DNA of 43,944 bases, taken from the IMG/VR virus record IMGVR_UViG_3300042923_001760, positions 1 through 43,944 of that record; one strand, written 5' to 3'. Below, piece by piece: positions 17,027 to 25,046 of the stretch. The DNA is from a virus. A program made the translations under genes and the position numbers. The notes beneath the pieces were generated by a model. It was given only the letters and a program-made list of their open reading frames with translations. It made no database searches and was not told the DNA's origin. How positions within the stretch are numbered: position 1 is the stretch's first letter; the number at the start of each line of letters is the position of its first letter.

Positions 17027-18004
17027 CTACACCAAGTAGCCGTTGGCGCGCAGTAGGCGCAGGTAGTCGTCACGGCTCTTCGCGACGCGCGCGATCGACT
17101 CAGGCATGAGCCGGGGGCGCCGGCGGGACGATGTCGGGTCACCCGAGAAGCGGAGCCTCTGATAGGCGAAGCCCCGGCGTGTCACGCCCTCGTTCGTCAC
17201 CAGGACCGAGCGACCGCCGATCTGCGCGGTGCGCATGCCGCGCTGAGCGTTAACCACCTGATTCAGGTCCGCGCCCTCACGCAAAGCGGCGGCGTTTGCC
17301 TCGCCGATCCACTCGTCGAGCTCGGCGTCGGACAACGACGCCACGTACTCGTCCGGGTCGATCGTCAGGTCTCCGCCCACAGCCTCAGACGAGGGGATGT
17401 GGCGGCAGTCGCAACCCGGGTGACGCTGAAAGCCCTGGTTCCGCTTGAACCACTTCCCGGCAAGGATCACGCACCGCGGACACGACGGGGTCTGCAACAT
17501 CCGCACGTACCCGGTGACCGGCCGCACCGACACCCCAGCCCGCAGCGACTCTGCGCTCCGGGCCGTGTCAGAAAGCAGCGTGCCCGTAGTCGACGACAGC
17601 CATTTGCCCGACGACTGCAACGCAGCGAACGGCGCCTGCCCGGAGCCAACGAGCTCCTTCGTTCGAGTCACCGCGCCATAGAGCAGCGACTCAACCGGGC
17701 GGCCGTCACCCGCGACGCCGATCAAAGGCGCCGTCCGCGCGGCACCAACAACGTCGACCGACACCGACTGTCCCGTGTCCTCGAGCACGTCCGGCACGTA
17801 CGCCAGGGCGCCCGCGGACACCCGCGACTGCGCAACCGCAGTCACCGTGAGCATCTGCGGGGCGACACGAGCCCAACCCGAATCGAAATCCGTTCCAATG
17901 CGGCGCCACAGCCTCAGGACCGCAGCAACCGCGTCAGAAATCTCAGCCCGCTGCGCCCTGCTGTACGCCCTCGCCGCTGACGGAAGACTCTGCTGCAACA
18001 CCAT
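17027..18004 (-). CDS. MuF-like head morphogenesis protein
   Basis: 325 aa. The first 230 residues are helical, followed by CPRCVILAGKWFKRNQGF and HPGCDCRHIP, a Cys/His signature typical of MuF-like minor head proteins of actinophages. The C terminus is basic. These proteins are internal virion components encoded after the portal. The start overlaps the portal end by 62 bases; no good start is seen downstream, so the long overlap is accepted. Confidence 0.8.
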   Translation of the reverse strand: MVLQQSLPSAARAYSRAQRAEISDAVAAVLRLWRRIGTDFDSGWARVAPQMLTVTAVAQSRVSAGALAYVPDVLEDTGQSVSVDVVGAARTAPLIGVAGDGRPVESLLYGAVTRTKELVGSGQAPFAALQSSGKWLSSTTGTLLSDTARSAESLRAGVSVRPVTGYVRMLQTPSCPRCVILAGKWFKRNQGFQRHPGCDCRHIPSSEAVGGDLTIDPDEYVASLSDAELDEWIGEANAAALREGADLNQVVNAQRGMRTAQIGGRSVLVTNEGVTRRGFAYQRLRFSGDPTSSRRRPRLMPESIARVAKSRDDYLRLLRANGYLV

Positions 18005-19457
18005 CAGCAGCAGCCCCCTTCGCGCCCTGACCGGCCAGATACGGGTCCGTCTCCTGCTCCGCCTTGATCAGCGCCAACTGGCGCTCAATCTCCGGCTGCG
18101 ACAGCCCATACCGCTTCTCAAGCACGCCCGCGAACGACCACCCGATGTTCCGGTCCTTGAGCGCCGCATCCGAGATCTGCGCATCGGAACGAACCTCAGG
18201 GTTCTTCCACTGCACGTCACCCGTCAGCGCGGCCTCAGCAACGCGCGAGTCACCCCGCACCTCCGCCATGAGGCTGAACACCTCACGCACCGGGGTCCGG
18301 TAGAACTTGTGCCCCTCGCGAACCTTCGAAACCAGCGGCGCGTCAAGGCCCGTCAACGTCTCACCGTTCACGTTCCCCAGCTCGCCGTGCACCAAGTAGA
18401 TCGGGGTCCGGGTCTGCGCCGCGACATGACGCACGGCCACGTTGATGACCTCAGTGAAGACGTCCAGCTTGGACGCGTCCCACTGGCCGATCTTCGCGTT
18501 CTCGCCAGTCAGCCACAGCATGCGGCCCTTGGTCAGCGCCTCGATGTCGACCGGCTTCTCGCCGATCTTCTGCCCGTTCTCGTCGAGAACCGGGAGCTTC
18601 GGAGGCTGCTGACCCATCACCACGCGCGCCGGCATCGACGCGTAGTCCGCCGCGACGAAGAGGTAAGCCCACAGCAGGTTCACCGCATCCTGCATCGCCC
18701 TCGTGCCGTCAATGTCGGAGATCGGCTCCCCGCCCAGCATGGGGCGGTTCTGGAACTCAACCACCGGGACCTTGCCCATCGGGTTGGCGATCGGCCACGT
18801 GTCATCCTCGCCCTCGCGAGGGACCCATCCGCCACCCGTCAGGTCAACAGTGGACGCGATGTACAGGCCGGACTCTGTCCGGCCCCTCTCAATCGCCCCA
18901 GCCGTGAGCGGGCGCCGCCACTTCCACACCGCGCCCGGCTCGTACAGAGTCGCGAACTCGACGTCGCCATCCCGCCACGACTTCAACGCGAACCGGCGCA
19001 CCCGAGGCGATCCCGGGTCATAGTCCACGATGACCTGAGAGGGGTGCTCCCACGTCATCGTCGGCTCGTCGTCCTTCGTGCCCCACACCATCACCGAGGA
19101 CCGCTTAGCGATCGTCGACATCAGGAACCCCTGCGACGCCTGGGCTGGGCCGTCGTTTACCTCCCAGTCCCGCCACAGAGCCTTCTCGTCGGGCGACACA
19201 GGGTCGCCGTCATCGCCAAGGCGGAACCCGTACAGCTCGGTCCGCTCACCAGGAGCCGACCCGACCACGCCGCACCAGTTGTCCGAGAAGTTCTTGTACT
19301 GGTCGTGGTGGACCTTGCGCCACTCCGGAGAGGCATACGAGAGCGGCTGTTCGCCGCGGAAGTACTTCTCGAGATCCGTGATCTCCGGACGCCGCTTGGA
19401 GAGTCGCGCATACAACTCTTCCGTCTTCTTCAAAGCCTGCTCGGTGCTCAGTGCCAC
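17943..19457 (-). CDS. Portal protein
   Basis: 504 aa from a GTG (MALSTEQALKKTEEL) with GGGAGGT just upstream. Family hallmarks: DLEKYFRGEQPLSYASPEW, NWCGVVGSAPGER, and the clip/stem region MQDAVNLLWAYLFVAADYASMPARV. The Gln/Glu-rich C terminus resembles SPP1 gp6-type portals of actinophages. It forms the dodecameric DNA-entry ring. It stands between terminase and MuF-like genes. Confidence 0.93.
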   Translation of the reverse strand: MALSTEQALKKTEELYARLSKRRPEITDLEKYFRGEQPLSYASPEWRKVHHDQYKNFSDNWCGVVGSAPGERTELYGFRLGDDGDPVSPDEKALWRDWEVNDGPAQASQGFLMSTIAKRSSVMVWGTKDDEPTMTWEHPSQVIVDYDPGSPRVRRFALKSWRDGDVEFATLYEPGAVWKWRRPLTAGAIERGRTESGLYIASTVDLTGGGWVPREGEDDTWPIANPMGKVPVVEFQNRPMLGGEPISDIDGTRAMQDAVNLLWAYLFVAADYASMPARVVMGQQPPKLPVLDENGQKIGEKPVDIEALTKGRMLWLTGENAKIGQWDASKLDVFTEVINVAVRHVAAQTRTPIYLVHGELGNVNGETLTGLDAPLVSKVREGHKFYRTPVREVFSLMAEVRGDSRVAEAALTGDVQWKNPEVRSDAQISDAALKDRNIGWSFAGVLEKRYGLSQPEIERQLALIKAEQETDPYLAGQGAKGAAADGVAAESSVSGEGVQQGAAG

Positions 19458-19473
19458 GGCACCTCCCAGGCGC

Positions 19474-20133
19474 TTAGAAGACGAATGCGTACTCCGGTGT
19501 CGGCTCCGGCCAGCCCTCAGCCCGCATATCCGATGCGGCCTCATGCGCAAGAACAGACGTCACAGCAACGTCAATCTTCTGATTCTGCGACGGCTTACCC
19601 AACGCATACCGCTCCATCGTCTTAGCGATCCGACGAGAGTTACCCACATGCGAGGCCGTGATAGGGCACCCATCATGCTTGATCAGACCACCAGCAAGAT
19701 CCGCCTCAAACCTGCGCAAAGCCGCGTACGTCGCATTCAAACGCGAGTTACCCGACATCTGCCACGGGATAAAGACCTTGTCGCCGTAGAGTTGCCCCCA
19801 CCGCTCAATCTCCGACTCCCACGAGATCTCATCACGAAACCCCGGGTCGCAATACGCACGCAAGACCGTGTACCGCCGAGCGAGCTCATCCCACGCAGCA
19901 TCAACCTCACCGCGCGGAATCTGCCCACCCCACTCCTTCGGATTCCAAATCGTCGGACGACGATCCGGACCATACCGAGGAGTGAAAATCAGACCCTCAC
20001 GAGTCTCAAGCTTGATCGCAGTCCAGTCATCATTCTCAGACCCGTCAAACCCCGCACACACACTGACACCCGCCGGCGGATTCTCCAACCACACATCATC
20101 GACGACCGGCATACGCACCCGCCCAAACACCAT
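19474..20133 (-). CDS. Terminase large subunit, nuclease half
   Basis: Up to 219 aa from an ATG at 20133, or 212 aa from an ATG at 20112 (MPVVDDVWLENPPAG). It carries the RNase H-like nuclease of TerL: the first metal site in CAGFDGSENDDWTAI, then RAYCDPGFRDEISWE and QKIDVAVTSVLAHEA near the end. It cleaves concatemeric DNA during packaging. It overlaps the ATPase half in a frame shifted by +1. No strong ribosome site precedes either ATG, so translation may be coupled, or the gene may be a single TerL broken by a frameshift. Codon use is richer in T-ending codons than in most of the ATPase half. Confidence 0.88.
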   Translation of the reverse strand: MVFGRVRMPVVDDVWLENPPAGVSVCAGFDGSENDDWTAIKLETREGLIFTPRYGPDRRPTIWNPKEWGGQIPRGEVDAAWDELARRYTVLRAYCDPGFRDEISWESEIERWGQLYGDKVFIPWQMSGNSRLNATYAALRRFEADLAGGLIKHDGCPITASHVGNSRRIAKTMERYALGKPSQNQKIDVAVTSVLAHEAASDMRAEGWPEPTPEYAFVF

Positions 20134-21205
20134 CCGGCAACCACGAACCCTGCCCATACACCAGGCGGTTACCGAAGAACCGCTCAGCCTGCGCAGGATC
20201 GCGCTGCAAGATCTCGGAAGCCTCAGCCTCGATCGCGTCCAGGTCCACCCACGGCGAACCCCGGTAGGCGTAGGCGTGAATCTTCCGTCGCGAACGCTTG
20301 TCCTGATACGACAAACGCTCGCCTTCGTCATTTCGCAACGAAGGCTCGAGGTCGGGGTTCCGGTAGAAGCGGAACAGGTCCTCAGACCCCGACTCCCACG
20401 TCTGCTGAGCCACGCTGTTCTCGGTCGGGTCCCACGCGTTCGTGGTCTCAATCGCACGCCCAGACATTCCCGCAAGACCGCGACGCTGGTCATTCGCAGG
20501 CTTCTCAAGCCGGTTCGTCTTCGTGTACGTCCCGGACTCATCCTGAATCGCGAACGTAATCGGCTGACCCAGGCGAGAAAGCCCAGACGAAGTCACCGGT
20601 GTAATCCGGTTCATGCCAGCGCCGTCCGGAGCCCCCGGAAGCGGGGCGACCTTGATCGACGACTCGTGGACCTTCATCAACTCACCGATAGGTCCCATAG
20701 CAACCATGTTCTTCAACGGGCCGTAAGTGTTGTCGACCTGATCCTCAGACGCAGCCATAAGCTGGATCTTCGGAGTCGGCCACCGCATACCCATCGGCTC
20801 GCCCACCTGATAGTCGAAGTACCAGCCGCAAGAGCAACCGTTCTCGTCGCACCGATACGCGTCCCCGGCTTTCGCCCACCCCGCGAACAACGCAGGACCG
20901 GCAGCCTCGAACGCCGTGATCGACGCAGCGAGAGGACCCTTACCCGTCTTCTGCGGCGCCACGATCATCGAACGGCGGTAAACAAACGCCTGCGACCTCA
21001 GCATCTTCATCGGGTCCGGGTTGAACGCGATACCCTCGCGCACCCGATAGTGGCTCGCCACGCAGAAGAACTGCCAGTCCGACAACTCGAACTCGGCGCC
21101 CACCGCGAAGCCGTCTGGGACGCGGCAGTGCTGCTTGATCCACCCGTCAGCCAGGTCCCCCAGCGTGGGAAAGTCGATGCGCGTCACCTCAGTGGCGCGA
21201 GTCAT
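20096..21205 (-). CDS. Terminase large subunit, ATPase half
   Basis: 369 aa. Walker A is APQKTGKGP (residues 83-91), Walker B is ITFAIQDES (216-224, Asp222-Glu223), and the coupling motif is AIETTNAW (251-258). This is the DNA-translocating motor domain. The sequence runs normally through ERFFGNRLVYGQGSWLP and then ends at a TGA just where an intact TerL would pass into its nuclease domain, which is found in the next frame. It starts 3 bases after TerS. Confidence 0.9.
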   Translation of the reverse strand: MTRATEVTRIDFPTLGDLADGWIKQHCRVPDGFAVGAEFELSDWQFFCVASHYRVREGIAFNPDPMKMLRSQAFVYRRSMIVAPQKTGKGPLAASITAFEAAGPALFAGWAKAGDAYRCDENGCSCGWYFDYQVGEPMGMRWPTPKIQLMAASEDQVDNTYGPLKNMVAMGPIGELMKVHESSIKVAPLPGAPDGAGMNRITPVTSSGLSRLGQPITFAIQDESGTYTKTNRLEKPANDQRRGLAGMSGRAIETTNAWDPTENSVAQQTWESGSEDLFRFYRNPDLEPSLRNDEGERLSYQDKRSRRKIHAYAYRGSPWVDLDAIEAEASEILQRDPAQAERFFGNRLVYGQGSWLPDGVWAGAYAGRR

Positions 21206-21208
21206 GGG

Positions 21209-21664
21209 CTACGCCCTCAGGCGTCGCACCGGGGCAAGCGGAGCGTCGTCATCGACACGGACGCGCTCATCACGCTTCTCCGAGACCTCGTCCGCTGCGA
21301 TGGCCCAGCCGTTCTCCTTGAGACCCGCTGGCGTCAGCCCGAGATCCGCTCGCCACTGACGAATGCGCTCGAAAAGTGTCGTCGGCGAGTCCTTAGCCTC
21401 GGCACGAACTTGCAACCGGACCAGCTCGCCAATCGCCTGCCAGCGCCACTCCTGCGCGGCCCAAGCAAAGGCCTGCGGCGTGCGCCACAACGCCCCCCAC
21501 ACCTCGAGCTCACGGTCCGACGGAGACGGCAACGGGAAGCCGGGCACCTCGCCCGCATAGCCCTCAGCCGGCAGGGACTTGAACGACAGGCCCCGACGAT
21601 CAGAACGACCAGACGAAGGGTCCACAGCGGGACCCGACCGGTTGCGCGCGCCACCACTAGCCAT
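21209..21664 (-). CDS. Terminase small subunit
   Basis: 151 aa from MASGGARNRSGPAVD, with AGGAG 8 bases ahead; an ATG six bases upstream is too close to it. The N-terminal SGPAVDPSSGRSDRRG and the region DRELEVWGALWRTPQAFAWA are typical of the actinophage small terminase group. It recognises the packaging site and feeds DNA to TerL. The C terminus is acidic then basic (PLAPVRRLRA). Confidence 0.85.
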   Translation of the reverse strand: MASGGARNRSGPAVDPSSGRSDRRGLSFKSLPAEGYAGEVPGFPLPSPSDRELEVWGALWRTPQAFAWAAQEWRWQAIGELVRLQVRAEAKDSPTTLFERIRQWRADLGLTPAGLKENGWAIAADEVSEKRDERVRVDDDAPLAPVRRLRA

Positions 21665-21890
21665 CGTCATCACTCCTCGCCGCGTTGCGCAGCATTGGTG
21701 TTGCCCTGACATTGCGCCGGGGCACGGCTTTGAACCCTCCGGACCTGGCACACACCTCACCGGCGGTGGGCTGTTGTGGGCTCGAGGGGGCCACCCCCCG
21801 TGCGTTAACGCGGGTCAGGGCGACGAGGTGTCGACTCAGATGTGGAGCGAGTGTGCGACGGTCGCGCGTCTCGCGGCCTCGCTTCGACGC
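21665..21890. other. Noncoding gap, possible cos region
   Basis: 226 bases between HNH and TerS genes with no convincing reading frame, although late genes elsewhere are packed. It contains a 10-bp palindrome gcgttaacgc (21802-21811) and a ggggg-cca-ccccc hairpin (21786-21798). HNH plus TerS/TerL is the usual gene set around cohesive-end sites, so this is the best candidate for cos. No overhang can be read from sequence alone. Confidence 0.3.
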
Positions 21891-22241
21891 TCAGTCGCGT
21901 TTGTTCCAGCCGCCTGGTGATGTGCGTGCGGTGTGCCTGTCGTGGCATGGCTTGCATAGTCCGCGTCCACGTGCCGGGTCGTTGGGGTCTTGCCCGAGCT
22001 CGACCAGGTCTCGTCGTTCGATGGGGTAGTGGTCGGCAACGGTGGACCATGCCACCCTGCACTCCACGCAGTAGGGGTCGCGGAGTAGTACCGCTTCCCG
22101 GAAGGCACGGTGGCCTGGGGTTTGGTAGGGGTTGCCTTGTGGTCGACGCTGCTTGTCTGCTGCGGTGCGACAGGTGGGGCATCTACCTGTGCCGGGGTGG
22201 AGGGTGGGGCATCCGGGTGTGCCGCATACCCGGTAGCCCAT
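21891..22241 (-). CDS. HNH endonuclease (packaging-associated)
   Basis: 116 aa from MGYRVCGTPGCPTL with GGGAGG upstream. Four Cys (CGTPGC, CPTC) form an N-terminal zinc knuckle. The HNH core is VLLRDPYCVECRVAWSTVADHYPIERR ... CKPCHDRHT. It is the first gene of the late operon, next to TerS. In HK97-like cos phages such HNH proteins work with TerL in cos cleavage. Confidence 0.9.
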   Translation of the reverse strand: MGYRVCGTPGCPTLHPGTGRCPTCRTAADKQRRPQGNPYQTPGHRAFREAVLLRDPYCVECRVAWSTVADHYPIERRDLVELGQDPNDPARGRGLCKPCHDRHTARTSPGGWNKRD

Positions 22242-22460
22242 GGTTCCTCCCGGCATGTGTACCCCTCACTCGCCCGGGTGTGTCCACTCGTGGTGGGTGT
22301 GTTGCCGGGGTGGGGGAGTGTGTGTGGGCGCGCACCATCGTCCGGCGTTGAGCATTTGCTCGGTGCGGGGCGAGAGGGTGCGCCGCCCATGTGCGGGGTG
22401 CGATCGGGGCCAGGTCTTTCACCTGCGGCGGCCCACTCTTCCCGCACCTGCGAACGCGAA
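22242..22460 (-). other. Untranslated late-operon leader
   Basis: About 220 bases between the leader hairpin and the HNH start. Long frames here are low-complexity (Pro/Thr/His-rich) with no ribosome sites, and I see no gene. It may be 5' untranslated mRNA or part of the packaging region. Confidence 0.4.
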
Positions 22461-22497
22461 AGCCCCGGCTGTGAAGCCAGTGGCTTCGACCGGGGCT
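22461..22497 (-). terminator. Leader hairpin (terminator/attenuator-like)
   Basis: agccccgg pairs with ccggggct, and an inner gaagcca/tggcttc stem extends it. On the - strand TTTCGCGTT follows. It lies about 20 bases downstream of the predicted late transcript start, before any gene, so it could act as an attenuator needing antitermination. Confidence 0.6.
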
Positions 22498-22500
22498 CAA

Positions 22501-22515
22501 GTGGACGAGGTCCAC
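22501..22515. promoter_or_regulatory. Inverted repeat at late transcription start
   Basis: GTGGAC-GAG-GTCCAC, a perfect 6-bp inverted repeat where the late transcript is predicted to begin. It could be an operator or the 5' hairpin of the mRNA. Confidence 0.45.
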
Positions 22516-22521
22516 GTTACT

Positions 22522-22550
22522 AAGATAGGTGATTCAACCGGGTTTTGCAA
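22522..22550 (-). promoter_or_regulatory. Late operon promoter
   Basis: On the - strand: -35 TTGCAA (22545-22550), 17-base spacer, -10 TATCTT (22522-22527). This is close to the sigma-70 consensus and lies between the early-operon terminator and the first late gene. Confidence 0.7.
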
Positions 22551-22567
22551 GGTGCGCATACACGAAT

Positions 22568-22602
22568 AGCGCCCCACTCTGGCCGTAGCCAGGTGGGGCG
22601 CT
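22568..22602 (-). terminator. Early operon terminator
   Basis: agcgccccac pairs with gtggggcgct, and ctggc pairs with gccag inside (loop cgta), for about 15 bp. It starts 3 bases after the stop of the last early gene and separates early from late transcription. Confidence 0.85.
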
Positions 22603-22605
22603 GAT

Positions 22606-23286
22606 TCATGTTCTGCGGGTGGCGAGGGTGAGTGCGTCTTCGAGCCGGTAGAGGTCTTCCTCTTGGGCCTTGAGCTTGCCGCGGTTGATCCAGGTTTGGA
22701 CGGTGCGGTATGGGGTGTCGTGGCCTAGGCGCTTGAGGGCTTTGACGATTTCGGGTCGTGTGAGGAGGACGGTTTCGGCTTGGTTCTTGAGCCAGGCGTA
22801 TTGGCCGTTGGGTGTCCAGGGGTTGCCGCAGCGGGGACAGTTGCCTGACTCTGCCGTGTTGGTTGCGTAGATTTCGCCGTCGCAGTCGGGCGTGGTGCAG
22901 GGTCCGAGGTGGTGTTGGGGGTTGGTGTTGCGGAGTGCGCGGTCGGTCTTGCGGCGGTATCGGGCTGCTGCGTGTTCGAAGTCGTCTACGCCGTCCCAGC
23001 ATTGGTGGTGCTGGGCTAGGTGACGCAGCATCACCGGTGCTGGTGCTCGCCACGGGAACGCGATGCCGGCGTGCTGCTCGAGCTGGTCCACACCCCACTC
23101 GGCCCACTGCTCGATCTCGTGGACGAGGTCGAGTACGTGCAGGTTGATTGGCGCCTGAGGGTCGCCTGAGGTCTGCACGGTGATTTTGTCGGTGGGTGTG
23201 GACTTGAGGCCGCCGAGTTGGTGTTGCAGGTCGGGCCAGTGGTGGGCGATGTGGTTGAGGTTGTCGCGGGCGTCGAGTGTGCTCAT
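22606..23286 (-). CDS. Zinc-ribbon/HTH protein, last early gene
   Basis: 226 aa from MSTLDARDNLNHIAHH, coupled to the upstream stop by ATGA. The N-terminal half is helical. A zinc ribbon lies around 125-160 (CTTPDCDGEIYA ... CPRCG). The C terminus looks like a MerR-type winged helix for DNA (LTRPEIVKALKRLGHDTPYRTVQTWINRG ... LYRLEDALTL). It stands just ahead of the late promoter, the usual place for a late-gene activator, so a role in late switching is attractive but unproven. G/T-rich codon use differs from its neighbours. Confidence 0.75.
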   Translation of the reverse strand: MSTLDARDNLNHIAHHWPDLQHQLGGLKSTPTDKITVQTSGDPQAPINLHVLDLVHEIEQWAEWGVDQLEQHAGIAFPWRAPAPVMLRHLAQHHQCWDGVDDFEHAAARYRRKTDRALRNTNPQHHLGPCTTPDCDGEIYATNTAESGNCPRCGNPWTPNGQYAWLKNQAETVLLTRPEIVKALKRLGHDTPYRTVQTWINRGKLKAQEEDLYRLEDALTLATRRT

Positions 23287-23585
23287 GTGGGGTCCTTCTC
23301 GTCGAGGATGGCCAGCACGTCGCACGCGGCGTTGTACTCGATGTCGCCGCGCTCACGTGTGGTGCGGATGTGGTGTGCCCAGTCGCGCACCTTGTCGAGC
23401 TTGGCCCGCGCCGCGTCTGCGCGATTGTTGGACTCGTTGCGCTGGGCTTCGAGCATGTCCCGCTCGGCTTCGGTTTGCTGCACGCGCTCGACAAGGGCGC
23501 GCAGGACGCGATCGATGTTCTCCTCGGTGTAGAGCATGTCGCCCAACACGAGTCGTGTCGCTTCGTCCAGCAGGTCGTCGCTCAT
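23283..23585 (-). CDS. Coiled-coil early protein (100 aa)
   Basis: It starts MSDDLLDEATRLVLGDML with GAGGAGG ahead. Residues about 27-75 form a charged coiled coil (LVERVQQTEAERDMLEAQRN). Both ends are joined to neighbours by ATGA overlaps. No known family. Confidence 0.75.
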   Translation of the reverse strand: MSDDLLDEATRLVLGDMLYTEENIDRVLRALVERVQQTEAERDMLEAQRNESNNRADAARAKLDKVRDWAHHIRTTRERGDIEYNAACDVLAILDEKDPT

Positions 23586-23908
23586 GATTCCTCCTCGGGC
23601 ACGTACAGCACGCGGGCGGGGAGTGCGATGTCCTCGGACTGGACCCGCCACGTGTTGCCGGTCTCGATCCAGTACGCGTCTGACTCACGCTCCCAGATGG
23701 CACCCTGTTCGCTCAGCACGACGCTGCCGACCGGCAGTGCGTCGAGCTCGGCCACGGTGGTGACCTGGCGTGGCCGGGACGCAGCCTCATGCCCAGCGAG
23801 GTAGCCCTGCTGGAACACGTCGCGCATCGCGAGCGCGAGGGCCAGGGGGTCGGTGTCGGGGAAGCGCTTCTCGGCTTCGGCCCTCGCCTGCTCGTGGATG
23901 CTGCTCAT
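23582..23908 (-). CDS. Early hypothetical protein (108 aa)
   Basis: MSSIHEQARAEAEKRFP, a helical N terminus, then VTTVAELDALPVGSVVLSEQG and a Trp-rich beta part ending LPARVLYVPEEES. The 'TVAELDALPVGSVV' segment recurs in many actinophage early proteins of unknown function. ATGA overlaps on both sides. Confidence 0.75.
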   Translation of the reverse strand: MSSIHEQARAEAEKRFPDTDPLALALAMRDVFQQGYLAGHEAASRPRQVTTVAELDALPVGSVVLSEQGAIWERESDAYWIETGNTWRVQSEDIALPARVLYVPEEES

Positions 23909-24213
23909 GCTTGTCCCGCCTCTCGCGCGATCCGGGCAGCCTTCGTAGCGTCCCTGCTGTCGAGCCAGTGGCCGACACCGGCATCATGTCGCGACTCGGC
24001 CCAGGGAGCGTCTCCGCGATCTGCCTCGATGGCCTGTGCGATGCGTTCGGCCACCTCGGCGTCACGCGCGGCAAGGTGGCTGAGGATCATCGCCAGGTCG
24101 GACACGGGGACCCGCACCGCATCGTCCGGCCGCTCGACCTTCACAACGTCGCGCATGTCGGCCAGCACGTCCGCGATCCCTCGCGTGGTCGGCGTGTGCT
24201 CGTCGGTGCTCAT
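23905..24213 (-). CDS. Early hypothetical protein (102 aa)
   Basis: It starts MSTDEHTPTTRGIADVL from the second of two tandem ATGs, which has AGGAGG at better spacing. Mostly helical (VPVSDLAMILSHLAARDAEVAERIAQAIEADRG), ending in ATKAARIAREAGQA. It resembles other small 'TPTT' early proteins here (24415-24687 and 38185-38418). Function unknown. Confidence 0.7.
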   Translation of the reverse strand: MSTDEHTPTTRGIADVLADMRDVVKVERPDDAVRVPVSDLAMILSHLAARDAEVAERIAQAIEADRGDAPWAESRHDAGVGHWLDSRDATKAARIAREAGQA

Positions 24214-24422
24214 CATGCCTCCTGCTCGCGGTACGGGTTGCTGCTGGGCGGATCGGACTCGTAGGCATCGAGCGGCGGACCGCCCCACCGGGCGCCCGAC
24301 TTCTGGCCCTCGTCCCACGCCTGTGCCTTGACGGAATCCAGCCAGGCGTTGAACGCCTCGCCGTCGATGTAGGAGAGGCGTGCAGCACTCCGCGCCCACT
24401 CCTCTGCGCTCGTGTCACCCAC
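24213..24422 (-). CDS. Early hypothetical protein (69 aa)
   Basis: GTG start with AGGAGG 6 bases ahead. Acidic helical N terminus (EEWARSAARLSYIDGEAFNAWLDSV) and a Pro/Ser-rich end. It overlaps the gene before it by 8 bases. No known family. Confidence 0.65.
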   Translation of the reverse strand: MGDTSAEEWARSAARLSYIDGEAFNAWLDSVKAQAWDEGQKSGARWGGPPLDAYESDPPSSNPYREQEA

Positions 24423-24687
24423 GGCGTGCCTCCTGCTCGATCTGGTCAGCGCGGTCGTTCAGCCAGGACGCATACCAGTCATCGGCACCGGAGTCGTCCT
24501 GCGCGGTGTCACCTGCCGCGTCCCTGAGTGCCTGTGCGGCGATGCTGGGGCCGACCGCCACCAACACGGCACGGGCCATCGCCTCGTAGTCCGCAGGGCC
24601 GTACGTGCCGTTCTCGTACTCCGGGTCATCGCGCATGAGTTCAGCGGCACCGCGCTTCACCTGCTCGTCGGTCGGGGTGTAGGTCAT
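24415..24687 (-). CDS. Early hypothetical protein (90 aa)
   Basis: MTYTPTDEQVKRGAAELM, with GGGGAGA before the ATG. The 'YTPT.(D/E).V(K/R)RAA' opening is shared with the protein at 38185-38418, so both belong to one recurrent actinophage family of unknown function. C-terminal helix WYASWLNDRADQIEQEARRG. Confidence 0.7.
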   Translation of the reverse strand: MTYTPTDEQVKRGAAELMRDDPEYENGTYGPADYEAMARAVLVAVGPSIAAQALRDAAGDTAQDDSGADDWYASWLNDRADQIEQEARRG

Positions 24688-25046
24688 GGCTTCTCCCCGG
24701 CCAGGGCGGCCTCGATCACGGCGCGGATGTCGTCCACGAAAACGGACTGTCGCCCCTGGAACATGTGCGACCACGAGTCAGGGCCGCCCGGGTCGTCGCA
24801 CAGGTCGAGTGCGGCGGTGAGAGCTGCGACCAGGCGCGGCACGTCCGACCGCGCAGCAGCAATGAACTCACCATCACGGTCAGCCAGCCCGTAGGTGCTG
24901 GTCTCGCCGTCACCGTCGAACAGGATGGACTCTGCGTAGTCCCCGTTCTGGTTCTGCGACCCCCAGTGCTGGAACGTCCACGGGCCGTCGGTTGCGTTGT
25001 CGGCGCGCTGGCGGATCACGTCCAGCACGGCACGAGGATCAGCCAC
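24684..25046 (-). CDS. Ead/Ea22-like early protein (120 aa)
   Basis: GTG start, GAGGAGG upstream. MADPRAVLDVIRQRADNAT, then DREGEFIAAARSDVPRLVAALTAAL: the 'FIAxARxDVPxLxAxL' helix is typical of Ead/Ea22-like proteins found in early regions of many temperate phages. Role unknown. ATGA coupling downstream. Confidence 0.7.
   Translation of the reverse strand: MADPRAVLDVIRQRADNATDGPWTFQHWGSQNQNGDYAESILFDGDGETSTYGLADRDGEFIAAARSDVPRLVAALTAALDLCDDPGGPDSWSHMFQGRQSVFVDDIRAVIEAALAGEKP

Noticed and set aside
17775-19625. Long + strand open frame opposite the portal gene
   Set aside because: Arg/Leu/His-rich shadow of the portal and MuF-like genes; no motif or ribosome site.
21836-22447. - strand frame of about 200 codons through the HNH gene and leader
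   Set aside because: Pro/Thr/His low-complexity product in another frame of the clear HNH gene, without a ribosome site.
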